64,000 nt of DNA from Nitrospirota bacterium (GTDB lineage Bacteria; Nitrospirota; Thermodesulfovibrionia; Thermodesulfovibrionales; JdFR-85), in the NCBI GenBank assembly GCA_035873375.1, contig JAYWMQ010000043.1, positions 1 through 64,000 on the forward strand, written 5' to 3'. Numbering within the stretch: position 1 is the first letter of the stretch; the number at the start of each line of letters is the position of its first letter. Below, in pieces: positions 33,752 through 41,465 of the stretch. Both the position numbers and the translations under genes were made by a program. The notes beneath the pieces are model-generated. The model was not told where the DNA came from. It saw only the letters and a list, made by a program, of their open reading frames with translations, and made no database searches.

Positions 33752-34282
33752 ATATCCCACTTGATTATTGATGGGTATAATCTCATCGGAATACAGCACA
33801 GGGATCTTGAGTCCGAGAGGAACGAACTCGTCAAAAGGCTGATTAGATACAGGGGAGTTCTGGGGCATGATATAACCGTAGTCTTTGATGGTCATGGCGG
33901 CGTTTCATCCAGGGAGACGGTAAGGGTCGATGGCGGAGTCAGGATAATATTTTCGAGGATAGCGAAGAAGGCGGATGATGTGATAAAGGAGATGCTTGTC
34001 AGGGAGAAGAAGTTCTTTATCGTGGTCAGCTCGGACAGGGATGTGGCTGATTTTACCTGGGCTCATGGGTCTGTGCCGGTTGGTTCCGCTGATTTCCTCG
34101 GAAAGCTCAGTCGTGCGTTAAGAGAGAAAGAGTTTGCAGGTGGTGAAGATATGATGGATGAATTAACAGGGAAGATGCCTGGTGATGAAGATGAAGAAGA
34201 TGAGTGGTCAGTCAGGAAGGGCTCTTCACACAGACTCTCAAAACGTCAGAAGGCCGTAACGAGGGCCTTGAACAAGTTGTAA
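33752..34282 (+). CDS. YacP-like NYN domain protein (putative RNase), apparent ATA start
   Basis: From ATA 33752 the 176-residue product reads (M)SHLIIDGYNLIG, the standard start of YacP/NYN family proteins, whose first Asp binds metal. Further acidic residues appear in VVFDGHGG and VVSSDRDVADF, giving the PIN-like active site. Family members such as Rae1/YacP cut RNA at ribosomes. The C-terminus is acidic (DEDEEDEW) then basic. GTG 33716 (188 residues) is the conventional alternative but adds an unconserved peptide and has no ribosome binding site. Its TAA overlaps the ATG of the PAP2 gene. Confidence 0.85.
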   Translation: MSHLIIDGYNLIGIQHRDLESERNELVKRLIRYRGVLGHDITVVFDGHGGVSSRETVRVDGGVRIIFSRIAKKADDVIKEMLVREKKFFIVVSSDRDVADFTWAHGSVPVGSADFLGKLSRALREKEFAGGEDMMDELTGKMPGDEDEEDEWSVRKGSSHRLSKRQKAVTRALNKL

Positions 34283-35151
34283 TGGGGCTGAATTCCGGCA
34301 GGGTAAGGCCTGCAGACGCTATTACTGTAATCTTTGTCGCGCTCTTTGCCCTGTTGACCGTGATTTATTATGGCTCTATTGAATCTGCCGATAAACTGCT
34401 TGTTACATATATCTCGTTGCTCTCCATTCAATTGATCCTTATCTGGTATTCTCCTGAACGCGGGTTCTGGAAATTATTTCATGACATTGTCTTTCCAGTG
34501 ATAGCCGTATTTCTTGTATTTGACAGCATGACAGAGCTCGTGCCGGGCGTAAACCCCGGGGACATTGATTACCTGCTCATACGGGCGGATTACTGGTTGT
34601 TGGGGGGCTACCCCACGGTCTGGCTTGAAAGGGTGGTGAATCCCTATCTTACGGAGATACTGCAGTTGGCCTATACAAGTTATTATTTTCTTCCGGTTAT
34701 TCTCGGGATCGTCCTCAGGATAAAGAAGAAAGAGACCGAGTTTAATGACGGTCTGGTCTTTATACTCCTCTGCTTTTATCTGTCCTACGTCGGATACGTA
34801 CTCTTTCCTGCCCTTGGCCCGAGGTATACCATGAACCACCTCCAGTCAATTCCCCTTGAGGGTAAGCTGCTTTTTGAGAAGATATACGGCATACTCAATA
34901 GTATTGAAGGTATAAAGAGGGACGCCTTTCCAAGTGGTCACACAGCAATAACCCTGGTGGTTCTGCACCTTGCATTCCGTTATGAAAAGAGGCTTTTTTA
35001 TATCTACCTGCCGATAACTCTCCTCCTCTTGTTTGCTACTGTCTATTGCCGCTATCACTATGTTGTGGATGTACTGGGGGGTATTGTACTATATGTGATA
35101 ACCATGATAGCCGGGCAATGGTTTATCAGGCCCTTCCGTAAATTCAGTTAA
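34282..35151 (+). CDS. PAP2 superfamily membrane phosphatase/phosphotransferase
   Basis: A 289-residue protein with about six to seven membrane helices. The phosphatase motifs are FPSGHTAI (about residues 217-224) and CRYHYVVDVLGG (about 258-269), which supply the two catalytic histidines and an Asp; the first motif (KX6RP) is modified, as in the inositolphosphotransferase-like PAP2_3 branch. It may act on lipid phosphates or transfer phospho-head groups. The start ATG 34282 overlaps the NYN stop (TAATG). A longer frame from 34204 lies within the NYN gene and is unlikely. Confidence 0.88.
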   Translation: MGLNSGRVRPADAITVIFVALFALLTVIYYGSIESADKLLVTYISLLSIQLILIWYSPERGFWKLFHDIVFPVIAVFLVFDSMTELVPGVNPGDIDYLLIRADYWLLGGYPTVWLERVVNPYLTEILQLAYTSYYFLPVILGIVLRIKKKETEFNDGLVFILLCFYLSYVGYVLFPALGPRYTMNHLQSIPLEGKLLFEKIYGILNSIEGIKRDAFPSGHTAITLVVLHLAFRYEKRLFYIYLPITLLLLFATVYCRYHYVVDVLGGIVLYVITMIAGQWFIRPFRKFS

Positions 35152-35261
35152 TTCCCTGCATTGTTTTACATCTTTGCATGGTTCAGGTTAATATATATGT
35201 CCGTGTTTATTTGAAGATGTACAATTTGTCATTCAAATGAGGAGCAAACAGGTTTAGCATA

Positions 35262-35987
35262 ATGGAAGAACGAATTCAAAAGATACTCGCAAAAATGGGC
35301 ATTGCCTCAAGGCGCAAGGCGGAAGAACTCATCCTCGAGGGCAGGGTGGTTGTAAACGGAAAGACAGCCGTCCTCGGGATGAAGGCGGACCCTGAAAGGG
35401 ACCATATCAGGGTTGACGGCAAGCTTTTGCGCGGGTCTGAGCCAAAGGTCTACATCATACTTAACAAACCTCCCGGTGTTCTTACAACCCTTGAGGACCC
35501 CGAAGGCAGGCCGACTGTACAGCAACTTCTCGGAAAGCTGAAGTTCAGGGTATACCCTGTTGGAAGGCTTGATTTCAATTCAGAGGGCCTGCTGCTGCTG
35601 ACAAATGACGGAGACCTTGCTTACAGGATAATCCATCCTTCCCACAAGATACCCAAGACGTATCTTGTAAAGGTAAAAGGGGTGATAGAGGAGAAAGACA
35701 TCAGTAAGCTGCACAAGGGCATAATGCTTGATGACGGCATGACTGCACCCGCAAAGATAAAGAGGGTCCGGGCGCCCAGGGCAGAGAAGAACTCATGGCT
35801 TGAAGTAACGATTTACGAAGGCAGGAAGAGGCAGATAAGGAGGATGTTTGAGCGGGTGGGGCATACTGTGCTGAAACTCAGGAGGATCAGGATTGATGGT
35901 CTTGGTCTTGGAGATCTCAGGACAGGACAGTGGAGATATCTGGATGAGGTTGAGGTGAAGAAACTGAAGAAAAGCCTTAAAATGTAA
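35262..35987 (+). CDS. 23S rRNA pseudouridine synthase of the RsuA/RluB/E/F family
   Basis: A 241-residue enzyme with an N-terminal S4 RNA-binding domain (about 1-60, ERIQKILAKMGIASRRKAEELI) and the catalytic domain with the Asp in GRLDFNSEGLLLLTNDG (about residue 107). ILNKPPGVLTT and KRQIRRMFERVGH are further family marks. RluB, which modifies 23S rRNA near position 2605, is the best match by overall pattern, though RsuA cannot be excluded. The palindromic element copy B follows 31 bp after the stop, then aspS. Confidence 0.93.
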   Translation: MEERIQKILAKMGIASRRKAEELILEGRVVVNGKTAVLGMKADPERDHIRVDGKLLRGSEPKVYIILNKPPGVLTTLEDPEGRPTVQQLLGKLKFRVYPVGRLDFNSEGLLLLTNDGDLAYRIIHPSHKIPKTYLVKVKGVIEEKDISKLHKGIMLDDGMTAPAKIKRVRAPRAEKNSWLEVTIYEGRKRQIRRMFERVGHTVLKLRRIRIDGLGLGDLRTGQWRYLDEVEVKKLKKSLKM

Positions 35988-36018
35988 AGTGAAAACCGAA
36001 TCCAGATAAAAGGTTGTT

Positions 36019-36150
36019 GGAAGCAATATGATAGATTCTTCACTCATTCTCGATGGACATCGTGTCCATCTCCGAGGTAATTTCGCAATTCACCATCCAG
36101 GTGAATTTGCTGCGAAATTAAAACCGTTCAGACTCCATCATATCGCTTCC
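36019..36150 (-). repeat. Palindromic structured element, copy B
   Basis: A 132-bp element related to copy A at 18978-19085. Read on the minus strand, the ends are 21-bp inverted repeats (GGAAGCGA...), the conserved segments GAACGGTTTT, ACCTCGGAGA and TCGAGAATGAGTGAAGA are identical, and the hairpins differ. The second stem is GATGGACA/TGTCCATC instead of GACAGGCA/TGCCTGTC: three base pairs changed on both sides. The first stem is longer (AATTTCGCA/TGCGAAATT, with an inner AATTCACC/GGTGAATT). It lies against the direction of the flanking genes, as in copy A. Confidence 0.85.
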
Positions 36151-36203
36151 TTTCCTTGCCGGAGCCTTTTTGTTGCTGGATGTGGGTAAAACATAACCGG
36201 AGT

Positions 36204-36266
36204 TATGGAGTGCTGGAGAATTGGATTTTTCAATGCTCCATTACCCCAATGCTCCATTACTCCATA
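36204..36266 (+). promoter_or_regulatory. Long imperfect hairpin in the aspS leader
   Basis: Arms 36204-36224 and 36246-36266 (starting TATGGAGTG) match at 18 of 21 positions when one is reversed. The loop repeats part of the right arm (CAATGCTCCATTAC occurs twice, offset 15 bp), so two alternative foldings are possible. The right arm ends 7 bp before the aspS Shine-Dalgarno (AGGAGG, 36274-36279). It could regulate aspS, or be a simple repeat. Confidence 0.45.
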
Positions 36267-36283
36267 AAGACTCAGGAGGTGTC

Positions 36284-38065
36284 ATGTATAGAGACAGGAA
36301 TTGCGGAGAGGTTGGAGAGGCTGATATTGGTGAGGAACTTACCCTTTCGGGATGGGTCTTCAGGAGACGTGACCATGGGGGGCTGATATTTGTTGACCTG
36401 AGGGACAGGAGCGGCCTTGTGCAGGTGGTATTCAGTCCGGATGTCTCTTCAGAGGCCCATGAGTCAGCCCATCTGCTCCGCTCTGAGTTTGTTATAAAGG
36501 TGAGGGGTAAGGTGAGCAGAAGACCTGATGGTACGGAGAACCCTGATATCCCGACCGGTGCAGTTGAGCTCTATGCCGGGGAGTTGAATATATTGAGCAG
36601 GTCCGAGACACTTCCTTTTGTGCTGGAAGAGGCAGCAGAGGTATCCGAGTCCCTGAGATTTAAATACCGCTACCTTGATCTCAGGAGACAGGAGATGCAG
36701 GGGAACCTTGTATTCAGGCACAGGGTTACAAAGCTCATGCGTGACTATCTTGACAGAGAGGGTTTTATAGAGATAGAGACCCCCATGCTTACAAAGTCAA
36801 CCCCTGAGGGCGCAAGGGACTATCTGGTGCCGAGCCGTCTCAATCCGGGCCAGTTCTACGCCCTGCCGCAGTCCCCTCAACTCTTCAAGCAGATACTGAT
36901 GATGTCGGGGCTTGAAAGGTATTTTCAGGTCGTAAAATGTTTCAGGGACGAAGACCTGAGGGCGGACCGTCAGCCCGAGTTTACGCAGGTTGATATGGAG
37001 ATGTCATTTGTTGAGCCCGATGATGTGATCTCCACGATTGAAGGGATGTTGTCCCACCTCTTTAAGGAGACCCTTGGGGTTGAGATAGAGACCCCCATGC
37101 AGCGTCTCTCCTACAGGGATGCAATGGAGCGTTTCGGTTCCGACAAACCTGACCTCAGGTTTGGCCTGGAACTCAGGGAGATGGGTGACCTTGCCAGGGA
37201 GGGCAGCTTTAAGGTTTTTCTGTCCGCCCTTGAATCAGGCGGCCGGGTAAAGGCCGTGTGCGGCAAGGGGATGGCCGGGCTTTCAAGAAAAGAGATGGAC
37301 CTGCTGACGGAAGAGGTCCGGTCTTTTGGAGCAAAGGGGCTGGCATGGATAAAGATCAAGAACGGGTTTGAATCGCCTATAGCGAAGTTTTTCCCTGAAA
37401 ATGTCCTGAATGAGATGGCACTGAGGCTCGAGGCAGAGGAGGGCGATATAATGCTCTTTGTTGCAGACAGGGAGGACGTGGTGCTTGATGTCCTTGGCAG
37501 GCTGAGGCTTGAGATAGCAAGGAGACAGGGCCTTGTCTCTGATGGTTTCAGGTTCCTCTGGGTTGTCGACTACCCACTGCTTGAATGGGATGAGGAAGGA
37601 AACAGGTTTCAGGCAATGCACCATCCCTTTACGTCACCCGCAGATGCTGATATGGAGAGGATGCTCGGAGGGGATATGAATGACCGCAACGGGCCGGCCT
37701 CTCTAAGGGCAAAGGCCTATGATATAGTGCTTAACGGTAATGAGATCGGTGGTGGCAGTATACGTATTCACAACCCGGAGGTCCAGAGCAGGATGTTTGA
37801 TATCCTCGGGATATCCGCGGAAGAGGCAAGGATGAAATTCGGTTTTCTCCTTGATGCACTCCGCTTCGGCGCTCCTCCTCACGGTGGTATTGCCCTGGGA
37901 CTTGACAGGCTTGTAATGCTCATGGTTGGCGCAAGCTCCATCAGGGACGTTATAGCCTTTCCCAAGACACAGAAGGCCGTCTGTCTGCTCAGTGGGGCCC
38001 CCTCACCAGTGGATGAGAGGCAATTAAAAGACCTTCATATCAGGCTGGATACAGTCGTGGAGTAA
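36284..38065 (+). CDS. aspS: Aspartyl-tRNA synthetase
   Basis: A 593-residue bacterial-type AspRS. The N-terminal OB-fold anticodon domain has [25 protein letters not shown]. The class II catalytic core has motif 2 [17 protein letters not shown], the GAD insertion domain (about 285-420) and motif 3 [23 protein letters not shown] near the end. Whether it also charges tRNA-Asn cannot be decided from sequence alone. ATG 36284 has AGGAGG 4-5 nt upstream; an ATG at 36221 is in frame but lies in the leader hairpin. Confidence 0.97.
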   Translation: MYRDRNCGEVGEADIGEELTLSGWVFRRRDHGGLIFVDLRDRSGLVQVVFSPDVSSEAHESAHLLRSEFVIKVRGKVSRRPDGTENPDIPTGAVELYAGELNILSRSETLPFVLEEAAEVSESLRFKYRYLDLRRQEMQGNLVFRHRVTKLMRDYLDREGFIEIETPMLTKSTPEGARDYLVPSRLNPGQFYALPQSPQLFKQILMMSGLERYFQVVKCFRDEDLRADRQPEFTQVDMEMSFVEPDDVISTIEGMLSHLFKETLGVEIETPMQRLSYRDAMERFGSDKPDLRFGLELREMGDLAREGSFKVFLSALESGGRVKAVCGKGMAGLSRKEMDLLTEEVRSFGAKGLAWIKIKNGFESPIAKFFPENVLNEMALRLEAEEGDIMLFVADREDVVLDVLGRLRLEIARRQGLVSDGFRFLWVVDYPLLEWDEEGNRFQAMHHPFTSPADADMERMLGGDMNDRNGPASLRAKAYDIVLNGNEIGGGSIRIHNPEVQSRMFDILGISAEEARMKFGFLLDALRFGAPPHGGIALGLDRLVMLMVGASSIRDVIAFPKTQKAVCLLSGAPSPVDERQLKDLHIRLDTVVE

Positions 38066-38153
38066 ATCAGTCTGTCCTTTTAGATATTTTTGCTTCCAGG
38101 ATTCTTTCAGCAATTTCCTTTCGTGGTTCTGAACTGCTTTACTCTTTTTACCC

Positions 38154-38192
38154 TTGATTTTTTTTCAAACATATGTTTTAATTGAACGTATG
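38154..38192 (+). promoter_or_regulatory. Promoter with candidate TetR operator
   Basis: TTGATT (38154-38159) and TTTAAT (38177-38182) are 17 bp apart. An imperfect dyad CATATGTT...GAACGTATG at 38170-38192 covers the -10 box, the classic arrangement for autorepression by the TetR protein encoded 18 bp further. Confidence 0.4.
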
Positions 38193-38209
38193 ATTGTCTG
38201 GAATGAGTC

Positions 38210-38842
38210 ATGAGTCTTCCCGAGACCAAAGAAAGAATCCTTGACTCTGCTGAATACCTCTTTGCCCGGAAAGGATTCCACAATACCTCCCTCAGGGCCA
38301 TTACCGGTCGTGCCGGAGTGAATCTGGCTGCTGTTAATTATCACTTTGGTTCCAAGGAGGCGCTCCTTGAGGCGGTTTTTGAAAGGCGTCTCGTGCCGTT
38401 GAACAATATCCGCCGGGAGAATCTTGAAGCGGTTCGTGAAACGGCACGGCAGGAGAGAAGGCTCCCCGGGGTGGAAGAGTCCCTGCGGGCATTTATTGAG
38501 CCAACGCTTGCCTTTCGTAAATCCGGGACAGGGGCGGAAGATTTCATCACCCTCGTGGGGCGGGCCATGTCCGACCCTGATGATACAGTAAGAAATGTCT
38601 TTATCCGTCACATTGCGCCGTTGTTTTATTTTCTCTTTGACATACTGTGCGAGGCATTGCCGGAGCTCTCCCCCGACATCCTCTTCTGGCGGCTTCAGTT
38701 TGCCATTGGGGCCATGGGGCATGCCATATGCATGGCAGGGAAAAATTATTCCCTGCCTGAGGGGCTCACACCCGTCAGTGATGTGGAGTCACTGACAGCC
38801 ATGCTCCTTGACTTTGCTGTAGCAGGGATGGAGAGACCATGA
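38210..38842 (+). CDS. TetR family transcriptional regulator
   Basis: A 210-residue repressor. The N-terminal helix-turn-helix (about 8-55) reads RILDSAEYLFARKGFHNTSLRAITGRAGVNLAAVNYHFGSKEALL, closely patterned on the CecR/CerR-like group with the DUF1956-type C-terminal ligand domain. Its stop overlaps the ATG of the outer membrane efflux gene (ATGA), so it is the first gene of the efflux operon and probably its autoregulated local repressor. Arginine codons are mostly CGN here, unlike the genes before it, which fits acquisition of the operon by transfer. Confidence 0.93.
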   Translation: MSLPETKERILDSAEYLFARKGFHNTSLRAITGRAGVNLAAVNYHFGSKEALLEAVFERRLVPLNNIRRENLEAVRETARQERRLPGVEESLRAFIEPTLAFRKSGTGAEDFITLVGRAMSDPDDTVRNVFIRHIAPLFYFLFDILCEALPELSPDILFWRLQFAIGAMGHAICMAGKNYSLPEGLTPVSDVESLTAMLLDFAVAGMERP

Positions 38843-40266
38843 GGGTATGGAGTATAAAGACACCTCTTTTTGTTTTTATTATAATGCTGTCAGCAGGTTG
38901 CGCTGTGCACAGTCCTCAGACTGTAGCGCCCCCGCTTCCTGTTCCGGCATCGTTCAGTGAACAAAACAGCCCGGGTGTTCCGGTGGAGCGCTGGTGGGAA
39001 GCCTTTGGGGATGCAGACCTGAATCTCCTTATGGAGGAGGCCTTTTCCGGCAATCCCGACCTGGTGCAGGCGTATGAGCGTTTTGAGCAGAGCCGGGCCA
39101 TATACCGCAGCACCGCAGCTGCCCGGAAGCCCTCGGTTGACCTTCAGGGGCAGTGGAGCAGGGAGGATACACCAAGTTTTTTCGGTAACAATACCGGCAA
39201 CAGTTACATCCTGTCCCTTGCTGCAGGCTTTGAGCTGGACCTCTGGCAAAAGCTCAAATCCCGTACCATGGCTGCCGGTCTTGACGTGGAGGCACTCCGC
39301 GAAGAGATCAAGACCCTCTATATCAGCCTTTCGGCCCGTATTGCCGACCTTTATTATCTGGCGGCAGAGCAGCGTGCCCAGCTAAAACTTACGGAACAGA
39401 CCATTAACTCCTATACAGATATCCTTTCATTGGTAGAAGAGCGTTACCGGGAGGGGTTGGTACCTGCACTTGATGTTTACCAGGCTCGGCAGAACCTCTC
39501 CAGGGTCAAGGCCCGTAGAGCTATCCTTGAGTCTACACTGAGGGTGACGGAGCATGCCCTTTCTGTTGCCATGGGCCATTATCCCGGCAGTGAAATGGTG
39601 GGTAAGCTGGTTGAATTGCCGGAGACTCCTGCTGCCTTCCCCGCCGGTCTCCCCTCAGAGGTCCTTTCACGGCGTCCTGATGTCCGCGCAGCCCTTCTGC
39701 GCCTCAAGGCGAGCGATGCCAGGGTAGCGGTGGCTATTGCCGATCGTTTTCCCTCTTTTAACCTGCTTGGCAGTTACGGCACATCAAGCTTTGTTTTCAG
39801 TACAGGTGACATTGTCGGGAATTTCTGGAAAATTCTGATAAACCTGTCACAGCCGTTACTGGACGGTGGCAGGCGCAGCGCAGAGGTGGATCGTTCAAGG
39901 GCCGTGTTTCGTGAAAACCTTGCCCTCTACCATAAGACTGTCCTGAACGCCTTTCAGGAAGTGGAGGATGCCCTGGTAAGGAACCGCACTTCTGAAGAGC
40001 GTATCACGCAGTTGCAGGAGCTGACAGAAGCAGCAGGGTCGGCACTGCGCATTTCACAGGAGCGCTACATGCAGGGTCTTTCCGGATATCTTCCGGTACT
40101 GATTGCCCAGACACTCTATTTTGATGCTCAGGGTCAGCTCCTGACGGCCCGCCGCCAGCTTGTATCCGACCGTGTCACCCTGGCAAGGGCGCTCGGAGGG
40201 GAATGGATGGAACATGAAATACAAGAGCGCCTGACCGTCAATAATCATAAAGGAGGGGGCTCATGA
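38839..40266 (+). CDS. Outer membrane efflux lipoprotein, NodT/TolC family
   Basis: A 475-residue TolC-like channel. The signal peptide ends in the lipobox LSAGC (Cys about residue 21), so it is lipid-anchored like OprM and NodT. It has two repeated efflux domains (about 60-250 and 265-455) with VERWWEAFGDADLNLLMEEA, the DVEALREEIKTLYISLSARIADLYYLAA hairpin helix and RRPDVRAALLRLKASDARV. It would form the outer-membrane exit duct of the tripartite pump encoded by the next two genes. Genes overlap by 4 bp. Confidence 0.95.
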   Translation: MRVWSIKTPLFVFIIMLSAGCAVHSPQTVAPPLPVPASFSEQNSPGVPVERWWEAFGDADLNLLMEEAFSGNPDLVQAYERFEQSRAIYRSTAAARKPSVDLQGQWSREDTPSFFGNNTGNSYILSLAAGFELDLWQKLKSRTMAAGLDVEALREEIKTLYISLSARIADLYYLAAEQRAQLKLTEQTINSYTDILSLVEERYREGLVPALDVYQARQNLSRVKARRAILESTLRVTEHALSVAMGHYPGSEMVGKLVELPETPAAFPAGLPSEVLSRRPDVRAALLRLKASDARVAVAIADRFPSFNLLGSYGTSSFVFSTGDIVGNFWKILINLSQPLLDGGRRSAEVDRSRAVFRENLALYHKTVLNAFQEVEDALVRNRTSEERITQLQELTEAAGSALRISQERYMQGLSGYLPVLIAQTLYFDAQGQLLTARRQLVSDRVTLARALGGEWMEHEIQERLTVNNHKGGGS

Positions 40267-41465
40267 GTTTCAGGAGTAAACTGTTCAGGATAGTCATTCC
40301 GGTTATTATACTGACAGCAGGCTTTGTTGTTATGCGGCTGCTGGTGCTGTCCCGTCCTGCCCCGCAGAAGGAGGTCAGGAGTAATCCAGGCGCACTGGTT
40401 GAGGTCCTGACGGTCAGCAGTAAGGACCATCAGGTTCAGGTCATTGGAACGGGTACGGTGCAGGCGAGGAGGGAGGCAAGTATTACTCCCCGCGTGAGCG
40501 GCCGTATCAAGTATATTGCCCCTGCATTTATTGCCGGAGGTTTTTTTGCCGGTGGAGATATCCTCTTTGAGATAGAGGGGGTTGACTACCAGTTGGCTGT
40601 AGTCCGTGCACGGGCTGTCCTGGCGCAGGCCGAACTTGAGCTTGCCAAGGTGGAGAGCAGCGCCCTTGTTGCCCGCCGGGAGTGGGAAGGACTGGTAATG
40701 AATAATCCGGTAACGGATAAGAACAAAAAACCCAATCCCCTGGTCCTCTATGAGCCTCAGATAAAAAAGGCCAGGGCTGATGCGGCAGCGGCCGGGGCTG
40801 CTCTAAAGCAGGCTGAACTTGATCTGCAACGTACACGTATCTACGCACCCTTTGATTGCCGGGTTCGTTCTGAGTCGGTCGAGGCCGGACAGTATGTGCG
40901 TGCCGGCAGCAGTGTTGCGGTGGTGGCCGGGACTGAAACTGCCGAGGTCGTTGTTCCCCTCTCCCTGGAGGATTTGCAGTGGTTGCGTGTTCCCCGTCAG
41001 GGTTCTGAGGATAAGGGTTCCCCTGCTATAGTGAAAATTACCGTTGGAAGGCAATCCTTCAGCTGGCAGGGCCGGTTGGTCCGTTCACTGGGTGAGGTTG
41101 ACCCCAAAGGGCGTATGGCACGGGTTGTGGTGGCTGTGGATGATCCCTATTACCTGAATACCCGGAGAAACAATGAAGAGCCTGACCTGGAGATGGGCAT
41201 GTTTGTGGAGGTCACATTCCACGGTAAAGTATTGCCCGGTGTATTTCCCGTTCCGGCAAATGCCCTTCGCGAAAATAATACAGTATGGGTTGTAAACAAA
41301 GAGGACAGACTCAATATCCGGCCGGTGACCGTGGTGCGGCGGGAGCAGGAGAGAGTGATTATCAGTGATGGCCTGAAGGAGGGGGAACGCCTGGTCCTCA
41401 CAACCATTTCAGGTGCGGCTGAGGGCATGAAACTGCGGCTCATAGATAAGGCGGCGGGACGATGA
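40263..41465 (+). CDS. RND efflux periplasmic adaptor (MFP)
   Basis: A 400-residue adaptor with one N-terminal membrane helix (about 8-30). VIGTGTVQARREASITPRVSGRIKYI starts the biotinyl-lipoyl-like domain, an alpha hairpin runs about 100-180, and LDLQRTRIYAPFDCRVRSESVEAGQYVRAGSSVAVV closes the domain, followed by the beta barrel. The C-terminal VFPVPANALRENNTVWVV is typical of the membrane-proximal domain. It bridges the pump and the outer-membrane channel. GGAGGG lies before the ATG, which overlaps the previous stop. Confidence 0.95.
   Translation: MSFRSKLFRIVIPVIILTAGFVVMRLLVLSRPAPQKEVRSNPGALVEVLTVSSKDHQVQVIGTGTVQARREASITPRVSGRIKYIAPAFIAGGFFAGGDILFEIEGVDYQLAVVRARAVLAQAELELAKVESSALVARREWEGLVMNNPVTDKNKKPNPLVLYEPQIKKARADAAAAGAALKQAELDLQRTRIYAPFDCRVRSESVEAGQYVRAGSSVAVVAGTETAEVVVPLSLEDLQWLRVPRQGSEDKGSPAIVKITVGRQSFSWQGRLVRSLGEVDPKGRMARVVVAVDDPYYLNTRRNNEEPDLEMGMFVEVTFHGKVLPGVFPVPANALRENNTVWVVNKEDRLNIRPVTVVRREQERVIISDGLKEGERLVLTTISGAAEGMKLRLIDKAAGR

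Noticed and set aside
36151-36283. T-box leader in front of aspS
   Set aside because: No specifier loop or T-box core (TGGNACCGCG-like) is present, and the lineage is not expected to use T-boxes.
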